The notes under the pieces: generated by a model
Database searches by the model: none
What the model was told of the DNA's origin: nothing
The model's input: only the letters and a program-made list of their open reading frames with translations
In this document: positions 24,355-33,979 of the stretch, piece by piece
Layout: each line of letters begins with the position of its first letter
Numbering within the stretch: position 1 is the stretch's first letter
Source of the DNA: Ignavibacteriaceae bacterium
GTDB lineage: Bacteria > Bacteroidota > Ignavibacteria > Ignavibacteriales > Ignavibacteriaceae
NCBI GenBank assembly: GCA_014860115.1
Contig: JACZKK010000208.1
Location: 1-56,192 of the forward strand
Direction of reading: 5' to 3'
Length of the DNA stretch: 56,192 nt
Position numbers and translations under genes: made by a program

Positions 24355-25359
24355 TTAATCGATAGCCCAAACAATGTAAGTAGCACCCCACGTATAGCCT
24401 GCACCGAATGCCGAGAGAATTAGTTTATCACCTTTTTTAATTTTACCAGCCCTGTAGTATTCAACCAAACATGAAGGGATTGTAGCGGCTGTTGTATTAC
24501 CATATCGGTCAATGTTAATCATTACTTTATCTCTGCTTAGTCCCATTCTTTCTGCTGTAGCATCTATAATCCTCATATTTGCCTGGTGAGGAACAAGATA
24601 AGCAATATCTTCTGATTTGAGATTATTTTTCTGCATCAATTCAACTGAAACATCCGCCATTCCTTTTACAGCTACTTTAAAAACGGCTTTACCATCCTGA
24701 TAAATGTAGTGCATTTTTTTATCAACAGTTTCATGCGAAGGAGGATTGAGACTTCCGCCGCCTTTCATATGCAAGGCTACCTCACCAGAACCATCAACGT
24801 GCAAAATAGAATCCTGCAGTCCAAAATTTTTATCTTCTATAGGTTCAAGAAGAACTGCAGCACCTCCATCACCAAATAGGATACAGTTATTTCTGTCTGT
24901 ATAATCGGTTATTGAGCTCATTTTATCAGCACCAATGATCATAACTTTTTTGTATTGACCGCTCTCAATTAATCCAGATCCTGTTTGAAACGCAAACAAG
25001 AATCCTGAGCAGGCTGCTTCAAGATCAAAACCCCATGCATTGACTGCACCAATTCTTTTCTGAACAAGACAAGCCGTTGGCGGGAAAAACATATCAGGTG
25101 TAACTGTCGCAACAATAATACAGTCAATTTCCTCTGCTTTTATGTTATGCTTTTGCATTAAATCCAAAGCAGCATTAGTAGCAAGAACACTTGTTCCCCC
25201 ATTTTCCAGAATCCTTCTTTCTCTGATACCGGTTCTGGTCAAAATCCATTCTTCGTTCGTATCTATGATTGATTCGAAGTATTTATTGTCGAAAACCTTA
25301 TCAGGGAAGTACATCCCAACTGCCGTTATAATTGCATTATATTTTTTTTCCTGAGCCAT
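24355..25359 (-). CDS. fabH: 3-oxoacyl-[ACP] synthase III
   Basis: The enzyme starts fatty-acid synthesis by condensing an acyl-CoA primer with malonyl-ACP. The catalytic triad is visible as Cys in DLEAACSGFLFAF (about 116), His in VPHQANMRI (about 259) and Asn in YGNTTAATIPS (about 289). The 334-residue length is usual. It lies 12 bases after plsX. Confidence 0.96.
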   Translation of the reverse strand: MAQEKKYNAIITAVGMYFPDKVFDNKYFESIIDTNEEWILTRTGIRERRILENGGTSVLATNAALDLMQKHNIKAEEIDCIIVATVTPDMFFPPTACLVQKRIGAVNAWGFDLEAACSGFLFAFQTGSGLIESGQYKKVMIIGADKMSSITDYTDRNNCILFGDGGAAVLLEPIEDKNFGLQDSILHVDGSGEVALHMKGGGSLNPPSHETVDKKMHYIYQDGKAVFKVAVKGMADVSVELMQKNNLKSEDIAYLVPHQANMRIIDATAERMGLSRDKVMINIDRYGNTTAATIPSCLVEYYRAGKIKKGDKLILSAFGAGYTWGATYIVWAID

Positions 25360-25371
25360 TTTATTCCGTAT

Positions 25372-26406
25372 TTAATTTTTAACTGAATATTCTGAAATAG
25401 CTTTAGTCATTTTTTGGACTAATTGTTTTTGGTGCATTTCATTTGCCCTCAGCACCATATTTTTCATTGCTTTAACGCTGCTTGAACCATGTCCGATTAT
25501 ACTGATTCCATTCACACCAAGTAACGGAACACCACCATATTCCTGGTAATCCAGACTTTTCAAAGATTTTTTAAGTACACCCTTTGAAAGTCCGATTAAC
25601 AATTTATCAATAAAACTTCTTTCTGCAGTCTTTGTTAATAAGTGCTTCAATAGCTTGGGAACCGACTCGCCAAACTTTAAAATTATATTGCCAACATAAC
25701 CATCACAAACAACAACATCAACATCTCCAGCTAGAATATCCCTTCCTTCAACATTTCCAATAAAGTTTAATTTGGAATCCTTCAGCAATTTGCCAGCAGC
25801 TTCAGTAACCTCATTGCCTTTGCCTTCTTCCTCACCCATACTAAGAACACCAACTTTCGGGTTAGAAACGCTTCCCATTTCTTTCGCAAAGATAGTCCCC
25901 ATAACAGCATATTCAAAGACATGAATTGGTTTTGAATCCTTGCTGGCACCAACATCATAGAGATAACATACACCATTTACGCTTGGCATTTCAGCTCCAA
26001 TAGTAGGACGACCCAGACCTGGAATTCTTCCGATAATCAAAGTTGAAGCAGCCATCATAGCACCTGTATTACCGGCACTAACGAATGCATCAGCTTTTTT
26101 ATCACGAACAAATTGAGCGCCGATAACAATAGAAGAATTTGGTTTTGTTTTCAAAGTAGCAGCAGGGCTATCCCCCATCTCAATTACTTCATCAGCATTA
26201 ACGATGAAATCTTTTTGAAAAGATAAATTATTGGAAGACAAAACTTCACTGATTCGTTTCTCTTTTCCGACAAGAAAGAGATCAAAGTTTTTCTTTTCAT
26301 TAAAAGCTTCAATAGCTCCAAGCACAGCATTAGCAGGAGCAAAATCTCCCCCCATTGCATCAACTACAATTCTGCAACGTGAAGAGTTGTTGCCGGAATT
26401 ATTCAT
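25372..26406 (-). CDS. plsX: phosphate acyltransferase
   Basis: The enzyme makes acyl-phosphate from acyl-ACP and so feeds phospholipid synthesis. The 344-residue protein shows VDAMGGDFAP near the N-terminus, then SAGNTGAMMAAS (about 107) and VCDGYVGNIILK, all conserved in PlsX. It lies 18 bases after rpmF, the order found in many bacteria. Confidence 0.96.
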   Translation of the reverse strand: MNNSGNNSSRCRIVVDAMGGDFAPANAVLGAIEAFNEKKNFDLFLVGKEKRISEVLSSNNLSFQKDFIVNADEVIEMGDSPAATLKTKPNSSIVIGAQFVRDKKADAFVSAGNTGAMMAASTLIIGRIPGLGRPTIGAEMPSVNGVCYLYDVGASKDSKPIHVFEYAVMGTIFAKEMGSVSNPKVGVLSMGEEEGKGNEVTEAAGKLLKDSKLNFIGNVEGRDILAGDVDVVVCDGYVGNIILKFGESVPKLLKHLLTKTAERSFIDKLLIGLSKGVLKKSLKSLDYQEYGGVPLLGVNGISIIGHGSSSVKAMKNMVLRANEMHQKQLVQKMTKAISEYSVKN

Positions 26407-26424
26407 TTAGTAATTACTGAAGTA

Positions 26425-26604
26425 TCAGCTTTTCGGTATGAACATCGAACGGCCGCTGTAATATCCGCAAGACGGACAGGCACGATGTGTTAGTTTTATT
26501 TCTCCACAGTTTGAGCAAACACCCATTGACGGCGCTGTAGCTTTGTAATGAGTTCTTCTTTTATCACGTCTGCTCTTAGACATTTTACGTTTTGGATTTG
26601 GCAT
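26425..26604 (-). CDS. rpmF: 50S ribosomal protein L32
   Basis: The 59-residue protein begins [20 protein letters not shown] and carries a four-cysteine zinc ribbon (CSNCG at about 30-33 and CPSCGYY at about 43-46), the zinc-binding form of L32. It lies between yceD and plsX, as in many genomes, which links ribosome and membrane synthesis. Confidence 0.96.
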   Translation of the reverse strand: MPNPKRKMSKSRRDKRRTHYKATAPSMGVCSNCGEIKLTHRACPSCGYYSGRSMFIPKS

Positions 26605-26624
26605 ATTATTTCAGACCTTAATAA

Positions 26625-27134
26625 TTATTTATTCTTTGATTTCAATTTTTGAATTGGTTCCCATCTGGGATCAATTTCTTCTTCATTACAATTGCAAAGA
26701 CCTTCATTAAGATTCTTTCCGCATTTTGGACAAAGTCCCTTACAATCTTCAGAACATAAATTTTTCATAGGTACCGCTAATACCGCATAATCTCTTATAT
26801 CTTTATCCAGATCAATTTTATCGGTATCAGGGTGAATAAAAATCACATCCTCTTTTTCACCCTCAGCATCTTTGATATTCACTCTGAACAAATAAACATT
26901 CCTGAAATTACTTTTTATTACAGAATGAAATTCGTTAGCACATCTGTCACATATCAGATTAGCTTTTATTCCCGTTTCAGCGTCAATAATTATCTGATTG
27001 TCAAACTTTGAAAGAACCACATTGGTCACAAAATTACCAATATAAGGTTCATAAATCTCTAAATCGCTGGCTTTACCTTCAAAATCGTAATCATACCTGC
27101 CATTTGACAGGTTCGAAACCTTAATTTTTATCAT
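26625..27134 (-). CDS. yceD: YceD/DUF177 family protein
   Basis: The 169-residue protein has the DUF177 layout: N-terminal beta-rich part, CDRCANEFHSVI (about 87-98), the acidic segment LDKDIRDYAVLAVPMKNLCSEDCKGLCPKCGKNLNEGLCNC (the cysteines begin at about 134) and WEPIQKLK at the end. Members lie directly upstream of rpmF and are implicated in 23S rRNA accumulation. It is the first gene of the operon; the 260-bp region upstream (27135-27394) is the likely promoter zone, shared with the divergent ABC transporter genes. Confidence 0.92.
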   Translation of the reverse strand: MIKIKVSNLSNGRYDYDFEGKASDLEIYEPYIGNFVTNVVLSKFDNQIIIDAETGIKANLICDRCANEFHSVIKSNFRNVYLFRVNIKDAEGEKEDVIFIHPDTDKIDLDKDIRDYAVLAVPMKNLCSEDCKGLCPKCGKNLNEGLCNCNEEEIDPRWEPIQKLKSKNK

Positions 27135-27394
27135 TTTCTTAAGAATCCAGGTAAAAAATGGCTACAAATATATTCATTGAACAAAAGATATACAAGCAAA
27201 TAGCAGGTATCAATCAAGACTAATTAATGTAATAAAGTTCAATGCGTAGCCGTTAAATGAATAGATTAAAAATTATTTCATCTAAGATAAATTATTTCAT
27301 TTCTCAAACAAACTTTCCATTTCGTTAAGCTTACATTTTCCTTTATTTGCTATTTTAATGGATAAGATTAATAAAATTATAATTCAGTTAGTAT

Positions 27395-28297
27395 ATGCTT
27401 ATAGTAAATAACCTGGTGAAAAAATTTAATACCACTTTAGCTGTAAATAATATTTCACTTAAAGTTAGACCAGGCAAAATTTTTGGACTTTTGGGACCCA
27501 ATGGAGCAGGAAAAACTACAACAATCAGAACTATACTAAACATTATAAAACCAACTTCCGGAGAAATTATTTTTGACGGTAATCCCATCACTTATGAATA
27601 TTATAACATAATCGGGTATTTACCTGAAGAGAGAGGTCTCTACAAGAGAAGTAAAGTTATTGATGTCCTTATTTACTTTGGTGTGTTAAAGAACTTAAAT
27701 GTGAGGGATGCAATCAACTTTGCCGATTACTGGTTAAAGAAACTGAATATTTTGGAATACAGGGATAAAAGAATCGAGCAACTCTCCAAAGGAAATCAGC
27801 AAAAGATTCAGCTAATTGCAGCAATAATTCACAATCCAAGTCTTCTCATCCTAGACGAACCATTTACTGGTTTTGATCCGATTAATCAGCAGGAAGTAAA
27901 GGATTTAATTTTATCTTTTGTTTCAGAAGGCAAGACTATAATTCTTTCAACTCACCAAATGGAACTGGCTGAAAAATTATGCGAAGATATTCTATTAATT
28001 GATAACGGGAGTGCTGTCACTTCAGGAAATCTTACAGATATTAAAAAGAATTTTGGCGGTAACAATATCAGAGTTGGTTTGGCTGGCAGATTAATTTCTC
28101 AGAATCAATTTCCTGAGATAGTTAAAATTGATAATTACAACAATTACTCAGATATCCAGCTAAGAGACGAGATTGTGCCTTCAGAGTTTTTGAAAAAGTT
28201 GATTGGGAAAATTGAGGTGAACCACTTTTCAATTATTGAACCCACGCTAAACAAAATTTTTATCGATTTAATAAAAAAGAATTCCAATAACATATGA
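27395..28297 (+). CDS. ABC transporter ATP-binding protein, NatA-like
   Basis: The 300-residue protein powers an ABC-2-type exporter. Walker A is GPNGAGKTT (about 33-41), the signature is LSKGNQQK (about 130) and Walker B is LLILDEPFTGFDP (about 150), with the switch histidine in STHQM. The C-terminal extension (GGNNIRVGLAGRL ...) looks like DUF4162, common in NatA-like exporters. Its stop overlaps the start of the permease by four bases (ATGA), so the two are coupled. The substrate is not predictable. Confidence 0.92.
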   Translation: MLIVNNLVKKFNTTLAVNNISLKVRPGKIFGLLGPNGAGKTTTIRTILNIIKPTSGEIIFDGNPITYEYYNIIGYLPEERGLYKRSKVIDVLIYFGVLKNLNVRDAINFADYWLKKLNILEYRDKRIEQLSKGNQQKIQLIAAIIHNPSLLILDEPFTGFDPINQQEVKDLILSFVSEGKTIILSTHQMELAEKLCEDILLIDNGSAVTSGNLTDIKKNFGGNNIRVGLAGRLISQNQFPEIVKIDNYNNYSDIQLRDEIVPSEFLKKLIGKIEVNHFSIIEPTLNKIFIDLIKKNSNNI

Positions 28298-29535
28298 AAA
28301 AGATATTAGCAGTTGCCAAATGGGAATATCTTGAAAAAGTTAAGACAAAAGCTTTTATTATCTCACTAATAATTACTCCGATCATAATAATTATTTTTTC
28401 AGTTCTACCTTCTCTTTTATTCCGGCAAGAAGCGCCAAAGGTCGAATTAATAGGAGTCATTGATACCTCGGGAGTATACTTTAATGATCTCGTGAAAGAG
28501 ATGGATAATTATAAGCTGGAAAATGAACAAAAAAATTATTTGCTAATTAATTTTTCATTCGATAATAAAAATTTTGAAGAATTGTTAATTACTGCAAATA
28601 AAAATATTGAGAAGAATTTAATTGAAGGATGTTTGATTTTGTACCACGCTGGGAATGATTCAGTTTCTGCAGAATATAGGTCAAAATCATTGGGAAATTT
28701 TAAGAATGTTGAGAGACTTGAGGAAGCAATAAGATCTATCAAGTTAAAAATGAAACTTGAACGGGAGGGAGTAGACACAAGGCTAATAAGCTATTTTAAA
28801 GAAAGAGTAGTTGTTAAACAAACACAAGTAGATGAAGAAGGAAAAGTCTCTGAAGGAGATTTTATCACAACTTTTTTTATTTCGATTATTTTCATTCTAT
28901 TGCTGATGATGATGGTCGTTTACACCGGGCAAATGTTAGTAAGAAGTATGATAGAAGAAAAATCAAGTCGGTTGATCGAAATGCTTATCTCAAGCATAAC
29001 ACCAGATGAACTACTTACCGGTAAAATAATTGGACTTAGCTTACTTGGATTAACACAAATATTTATTTGGTCTGTCATAGGAATTAGCCTCGTGGCCGGT
29101 GCCATAATACCTCTAGCAGCTTTTAACAATATCGTTCCAATGCTGTTCTATTTTATACTTGGATTTTTATTTTATTCCAGTTTATTTGTTGGTATTGGTT
29201 CAACCGTAAACACTGAGCAGGAAGCTCAGCAAATTACCACGTATCTTAGTTTGATATTAATGCTACCGATAGTTATGGCAATACCCGCAATCCAAAACCC
29301 GGACTTTATAGTAACAAAAATATTTTCTTACATACCTCTGACTATACCAACAGTTATGATACTTCGTCTAAACATTGGAAACGTTTCTGAATTGGAAATA
29401 TTTTTGACATTTGCAATTTTGATTTTCTCAATTTTTATTGTTACAAAACTTAGTGCAAAGATTTTCAGGATCGGAATTTTATCTTACGGGAATAAACCTA
29501 CTCTAAAAGAAATTTTTAAATGGATAAAAGAATAA
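28294..29535 (+). CDS. ABC-2 type permease, NatB-like
   Basis: The 413-residue membrane protein has one N-terminal helix (AFIISLIITPIIIIIFSVLP), a large extracytoplasmic domain (about 45-190), and a C-terminal bundle of about five helices beginning FITTFFISIIFILLLMMMVVYTGQ. MIEEKSSRLIEMLISSITPDELLTGKIIG is the conserved cytoplasmic coupling segment of NatB-type permeases. It pairs with the ATPase encoded directly upstream. Sodium export is the name-giving role of the family but is not shown here. Confidence 0.9.
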   Translation: MKKILAVAKWEYLEKVKTKAFIISLIITPIIIIIFSVLPSLLFRQEAPKVELIGVIDTSGVYFNDLVKEMDNYKLENEQKNYLLINFSFDNKNFEELLITANKNIEKNLIEGCLILYHAGNDSVSAEYRSKSLGNFKNVERLEEAIRSIKLKMKLEREGVDTRLISYFKERVVVKQTQVDEEGKVSEGDFITTFFISIIFILLLMMMVVYTGQMLVRSMIEEKSSRLIEMLISSITPDELLTGKIIGLSLLGLTQIFIWSVIGISLVAGAIIPLAAFNNIVPMLFYFILGFLFYSSLFVGIGSTVNTEQEAQQITTYLSLILMLPIVMAIPAIQNPDFIVTKIFSYIPLTIPTVMILRLNIGNVSELEIFLTFAILIFSIFIVTKLSAKIFRIGILSYGNKPTLKEIFKWIKE

Positions 29536-29567
29536 AAATTAGCATTTTGATAGTCTGAGGTATTTTT

Positions 29568-30278
29568 TTGAATAATACACCCAATAGAAATTCAATTATA
29601 ATTGTTGCAGATTCACCAATTATAAATCCAAAAGAAATTAAATCATACCCGAATTTATCAGTCAACTATTCCGTCTACCTTAACACATTACTTTATTCCA
29701 ACTGGCTTGAAATTCTTTCAGGACTAAAAGAACAAGTTGAGATTTTTACGATACTTAATGAAAAAGATATGGAATTTATTCCCAAATACTTTTTACCCGA
29801 TAAAGATCATACCATAACTTATAATGAACCACAGCTTACTAATCTTACTGACTATCTTCTAAAGCGACCTATATCTCCCAATTCTAAATCACTCGTTTTG
29901 TTTTACAACTCGATTGGAATAATGCAAAATGATATTCTGAGAATATTCAACTTACTTCAGGCAGAAGAACCATCCATCGTAATTGGCAAGTCGGTTCGTG
30001 ACAAAATTATATTAGCCTGTACTAACGGACTGGATGTGGAATTAATTGATTCAATTTTAGCAGTGAAAAGAAATTATGACGATTACCTTAGCTATATATC
30101 CAGCAAAGATATTTTTATTCATACTCTTTCTGGTTTTTTATCGATTGACAATTTTGAAGACATTAAAAAGCTTTATATTGAACTATCAAAAAAAGAAAGT
30201 CTCTCATATTGCAGTCAAAAAATGCATGAGAATTTTAATGACCTTTTCATCGAATATAAAGAGCTGTTGAATGTCTAA
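29568..30278 (+). CDS. unknown protein, possibly DUF2064/nucleotidyl-sugar transferase-like
   Basis: The 236-residue frame starts with TTG 29568 after a CTGAGG ribosome-binding site. The only faint similarity seen is to TIGR04282/DUF2064 glycosyltransferase-like proteins: NSIIIVADSPII near the start, SKSLVLFYNS in the middle and GFLSIDNFEDIKKLYIELSKK near the end, in place of the DIDTPEDL motif. It overlaps nadD by eight bases and is likely co-transcribed with it. The family's metal-binding residues are not clear, so no function is claimed. Confidence 0.55.
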   Translation: MNNTPNRNSIIIVADSPIINPKEIKSYPNLSVNYSVYLNTLLYSNWLEILSGLKEQVEIFTILNEKDMEFIPKYFLPDKDHTITYNEPQLTNLTDYLLKRPISPNSKSLVLFYNSIGIMQNDILRIFNLLQAEEPSIVIGKSVRDKIILACTNGLDVELIDSILAVKRNYDDYLSYISSKDIFIHTLSGFLSIDNFEDIKKLYIELSKKESLSYCSQKMHENFNDLFIEYKELLNV

Positions 30279-30849
30279 AGTTGGAATCTTTGGTGGAACT
30301 TTTGACCCAATACATATGGGGCATTTAATCACAGCTCAATCAGTTAAAGAGCTTAGAAATCTGGAGAAGATTATTTTCATACCTGCATTTATTTCTCCTC
30401 ATAAAAGCGATGCAAAAACAAGTTCCCCTGAAGACAGACTTAATATGATCAAGCTTGCGATTGAAGCGATTCCGTTTTTTGAATATTCAGATATGGAAGT
30501 TAAAAAAGGCGGGATTTCTTATAGTGTTGATACTTTGATAGAACTTAAGAAACAGTATAGTGAGCTTGAGTTTATAATTGGTTATGATAATATTTTTACT
30601 TTCCACACCTGGAAAAAACCAGATGAAATTTTAAAGCTGGCAAAGATAATTGTTTTAAAAAGAAGGTCGTCTCATCCGCCAGAGTTTGAGGACAAATATT
30701 ACCATCAGGCAATTTTCGTGGAGACAAGAGGAATAGAGATTAGCGCAACTGATATTCGTGAGAGAGTTAAAAATGGTTTACCAATTAATTTTCTTGTTCC
30801 ACCGGATGTAATGGAATATATTTACAAACAAAAATTATATATCGATTAA
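30271..30849 (+). CDS. nadD: nicotinate-nucleotide adenylyltransferase
   Basis: The enzyme joins nicotinate mononucleotide and ATP to make deamido-NAD, a step in NAD synthesis. The 192-residue protein has GIFGGTFDPIHMGHLI (about 5-20), with the nucleotidyltransferase HxGH, and ISATDIRERV (about 156-165). It overlaps the upstream gene by eight bases and ends 1 base before the epimerase gene. Confidence 0.93.
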   Translation: MSKVGIFGGTFDPIHMGHLITAQSVKELRNLEKIIFIPAFISPHKSDAKTSSPEDRLNMIKLAIEAIPFFEYSDMEVKKGGISYSVDTLIELKKQYSELEFIIGYDNIFTFHTWKKPDEILKLAKIIVLKRRSSHPPEFEDKYYHQAIFVETRGIEISATDIRERVKNGLPINFLVPPDVMEYIYKQKLYID

Positions 30850-30850
30850 A

Positions 30851-31771
30851 ATGAAAATATTAGTCACAGGTGGTGCTGGTTTCATTGCCTCTCAGATTGC
30901 TGATGCTTACGTTCGTGATGGGCACGAAGTTCACATCCTCGATAATCTCTCCACTGGATTTGAAAAGAATATAAATCCAAAAGCGCATTTAATAAAATCA
31001 GATATTTCTTCTCCTGCGATATTAGATCTGTTTGCGAAAGAGAAGTTTGATGTTGTAAATCACCACGCTGCACAAATTGATGTCAGAAAATCAGTAAACG
31101 ATCCAATCTTTGATGCGAATACGAACATACTCGGCACTATCAATTTACTTCAAAGTTGCATAAAGACCGGGGTTAAGAAATTTATGTTTGCCTCAACTGG
31201 CGGTGCAGTTTATGGCGAACAGGAATACTTCCCTGCTGATGAAAAACATCCAACTAATCCTATATCACCATATGGAATAACCAAGCTCACGATAGAAAAA
31301 TATTTATATTTTTATAAGAATGAGTACGGTTTAAATCATACAATACTCAGGTATGCAAATGTTTACGGACCTAGGCAAAATCCATTTGGTGAGGCAGGTG
31401 TTGTTGCTATTTTTACAAGCAAATTGTTGAAAAATGAAAATCCAATTATCAATGGTGAAGGAAAACAAACAAGGGACTATGTTTTTGTTGAAGATGTCGT
31501 TAAAGCGAATGTCATTACTCTCAATGATGAAAATTCTGATATTTATAATGTAGGAACAAATGTTGAAACAAGTGTAAATGAATTATTCGCAAAATTAAAC
31601 GAAATTGCCGGAGATAAGGCCTCTGAAAAACACGGACCTGCTCCAAAAGGTGAACAGGCTAGAAGTGTAATAACATCTGAGAAACTTTTAAAAAAGTTTA
31701 ACTGGAAACCTTGGATTCACATTGACGAAGGCTTAAGAAAAACCTTCGATTACTTTAATTCAAAAATTTAG
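30851..31771 (+). CDS. NAD-dependent sugar epimerase/dehydratase
   Basis: The 306-residue protein is an extended short-chain dehydrogenase. It shows the NAD-binding TGGAGFIASQIA (about 6-17), NHHAAQIDVRKSV, STGGAVYGEQ and the catalytic YGITK (YxxxK, about 145). UDP-glucose 4-epimerase is the most likely activity by overall pattern, though relatives act on other nucleotide sugars. It lies immediately after nadD and 8 bases before the GTPase gene, so co-transcription is likely. It could supply sugars for the exopolysaccharide locus further right, but nothing in the sequence proves that. Confidence 0.82.
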   Translation: MKILVTGGAGFIASQIADAYVRDGHEVHILDNLSTGFEKNINPKAHLIKSDISSPAILDLFAKEKFDVVNHHAAQIDVRKSVNDPIFDANTNILGTINLLQSCIKTGVKKFMFASTGGAVYGEQEYFPADEKHPTNPISPYGITKLTIEKYLYFYKNEYGLNHTILRYANVYGPRQNPFGEAGVVAIFTSKLLKNENPIINGEGKQTRDYVFVEDVVKANVITLNDENSDIYNVGTNVETSVNELFAKLNEIAGDKASEKHGPAPKGEQARSVITSEKLLKKFNWKPWIHIDEGLRKTFDYFNSKI

Positions 31772-31779
31772 TAAGCGTT

Positions 31780-32742
31780 TTGTTTTACAAAGAACTATCA
31801 GAAAAAGTTTTTAGCAATGAAAGAAGAAAAGTTGCAAGAGCAATTTCAATTGTTGAGGATTATAACTCAGATGCGTCTGAACTACTGAAACAAATTCATT
31901 CCAGAGTCGGCAAAGCATATCGAATCGGAATCACCGGTCCTCCCGGTGCTGGCAAAAGTACAATCACAAATCAACTGACCAAATTATTTCGTCAAGAAGG
32001 AAAAAAAGTAGGGATTATTGCTGTTGATCCAACAAGCCCTTTCACTGGAGGTGCCTTGCTTGGTGATAGAATCAGGATGAACGAAATTGGAAACGATGAA
32101 GGAGTTTTTATAAGGAGTATGGCTACCAGAGGAAGCCTTGGTGGCCTAAGCAGAAAAGCAATTGACGCCGCTGATGTTCTGGATGCCGCTGGATATGATT
32201 ACATAATTCTTGAAACAGTAGGTGTTGGACAATCAGAACTTGACATCGTTCAAGCAGCAGATACTACAATTGTTGTGCTTGTCCCTGAATCCGGAGATTC
32301 TGTTCAGGCAATGAAAGCCGGTTTAATGGAAATTGCTGATTTTTTTATTCTCAATAAAAGCGATAGACCGGGAGCGGATCAAGCCGTTGCTTCACTCCAA
32401 ACAATTTTGATGATGAAAGATCATGATGAAAAATCCTGGATGCCCGGAATAATAAAAACTATTGCCTCAGAAAATAAAAGTATGAACGAAGTCCTTCTTG
32501 AGATAGAGAGACATAAAAAGTTTATGAACGATCAGAATCTCTTCCTGGCAAAAAGAGAAAATCAAACTAAGAACAGGATAAAGGAAATCGTTGAGAATAA
32601 AATTAAGGAAGAATTGTGGAGCGAAAGTGGTGAAAAATCTTTAAATTCAGCTTTAGAAAAAGTCATTCTCGGTAATTTATCACCCTATCATATTGCGGAA
32701 GAAATTATTGAAAACTTTATCAGCAAAAAAATATATAAGTAA
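31780..32742 (+). CDS. meaB: MeaB/ArgK-family GTPase (methylmalonyl-CoA mutase chaperone)
   Basis: These G proteins protect and reload cobalamin-dependent acyl-CoA mutases. The 320-residue protein has Walker A GPPGAGKST (about 51-59), VDPTSPFTGGALLGDRIRM, the switch-like ETVGVGQSE (about 145) and LNKSDRPGAD (about 188). The start is TTG 31780 without a strong ribosome-binding site; the N-terminus VFSNERRKVARAISIVED fits the family. No mutase is present in the window, but acyl-CoA genes follow directly, which suits propionate or branched-chain acyl-CoA metabolism. Confidence 0.9.
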   Translation: MFYKELSEKVFSNERRKVARAISIVEDYNSDASELLKQIHSRVGKAYRIGITGPPGAGKSTITNQLTKLFRQEGKKVGIIAVDPTSPFTGGALLGDRIRMNEIGNDEGVFIRSMATRGSLGGLSRKAIDAADVLDAAGYDYIILETVGVGQSELDIVQAADTTIVVLVPESGDSVQAMKAGLMEIADFFILNKSDRPGADQAVASLQTILMMKDHDEKSWMPGIIKTIASENKSMNEVLLEIERHKKFMNDQNLFLAKRENQTKNRIKEIVENKIKEELWSESGEKSLNSALEKVILGNLSPYHIAEEIIENFISKKIYK

Positions 32743-32780
32743 GTCAGCAATTTTTACAGACTATTGCAAGGGGTAATCTT

Positions 32781-33944
32781 ATGGAATCCACAAGCAACTC
32801 ATTTTTAATCGAACTCACCGAAAATCAGATACTTATTCGTGATACCATTCGTGACTTTGCTCAGAAAAAAATAAAACCAAAAGTGATGGAATGGGATGAA
32901 GCTCAATACTTCCCGGTTGAAATTTTCAAAGAGCTTGGCGAACTTGGATTTATGGGAATAATTTTCCCGGAAGAATATGGCGGAGCCGGTTTAGGTTATG
33001 TTGAGTTCGTAATCATCATTGAAGAACTTGGTATTGTTGACCCTTCAATCTCTCTTTCAGTTGCAGCACACAATGGTTTGTGTACAAATCATATTTACAG
33101 ATTTGGTAATGAACAGCAGAAGAAAAAATATCTCCCTGATTTAGTCTCAGGAAAAACTATCGGAGCCTGGGGATTGACAGAATCTTCTTCAGGTAGTGAT
33201 GCCGCATCGCTTAAAACTACTGCAGAAAAGAAAGGCAACAAATATATCCTCAATGGGAATAAAACGTTTACGACACATGGTGCTTCTGCAAAAACTATCG
33301 TTGTCGTTGCTATAACAAACAAAGACGCTGGTAAAAAAGGAATTTCAGCTTTCATTCTTGAACAGGGAATGTCGGGATTGATAGTTGGTAAAAAAGAAAA
33401 CAAGCTTGGTATGAGAGCAAGTGAAACAGTCCAGCTTACTTTTGAAAATTGTGAAGTGCCGGCAGAAAATTTATTAGGTGAAGAAGGAATGGGATTTATT
33501 AATGCCATGCAGGTTTTAGAAGGTGGTAGAATTTCTATTGCTGCTGTTAGTCTGGGTTTAGCGCAAGGTTGTCTTAATGAATCATTAAAATATTCTCAGG
33601 AAAGATTTCAATTTGGTAAACCGTTATCTTCTTTCCAGGCAACACAGTTTAAGTTGGCCGATATGAAAACACATCTTGAAGCAGCAAAATTGCTAACAAT
33701 GCGTGCTGCAAAAATGAAAGATGATGGTCTACCAAATATCAAAGAAGCAGCAATGGCAAAACTTTTTGCGAGTGAGATGGCTGAGAAAGCAGCAAGTGAA
33801 GCTGTTCAGATTCATGGCGGCTACGGATTCACAAAAGATTACCCTGTTGAAAAATATTTCAGAGATGTGAAGTTACTTACCATTGGTGAGGGAACTTCTG
33901 AAATACAAAGAATTGTCATTGCAAGAGAATTATTGAAGGATTAA
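32781..33944 (+). CDS. acyl-CoA dehydrogenase
   Basis: This FAD enzyme oxidises acyl-CoA to enoyl-CoA. The 387-residue protein has the family signatures GAWGLTESSSGSDAASL (about 127-143) and QIHGGYGFTKDYPVEKYFRDVKLLTIGEGTSEIQ (about 340-374), with the likely catalytic glutamate in GEGT. The short-chain or branched-chain subfamily is probable, but the substrate cannot be read from sequence alone. It lies between the GTPase and a small lipoprotein gene in an acyl-CoA block. Confidence 0.93.
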   Translation: MESTSNSFLIELTENQILIRDTIRDFAQKKIKPKVMEWDEAQYFPVEIFKELGELGFMGIIFPEEYGGAGLGYVEFVIIIEELGIVDPSISLSVAAHNGLCTNHIYRFGNEQQKKKYLPDLVSGKTIGAWGLTESSSGSDAASLKTTAEKKGNKYILNGNKTFTTHGASAKTIVVVAITNKDAGKKGISAFILEQGMSGLIVGKKENKLGMRASETVQLTFENCEVPAENLLGEEGMGFINAMQVLEGGRISIAAVSLGLAQGCLNESLKYSQERFQFGKPLSSFQATQFKLADMKTHLEAAKLLTMRAAKMKDDGLPNIKEAAMAKLFASEMAEKAASEAVQIHGGYGFTKDYPVEKYFRDVKLLTIGEGTSEIQRIVIARELLKD

Positions 33945-33979
33945 TTAATACTTAATAAAATTTTGTTAGGAGTAGTTAA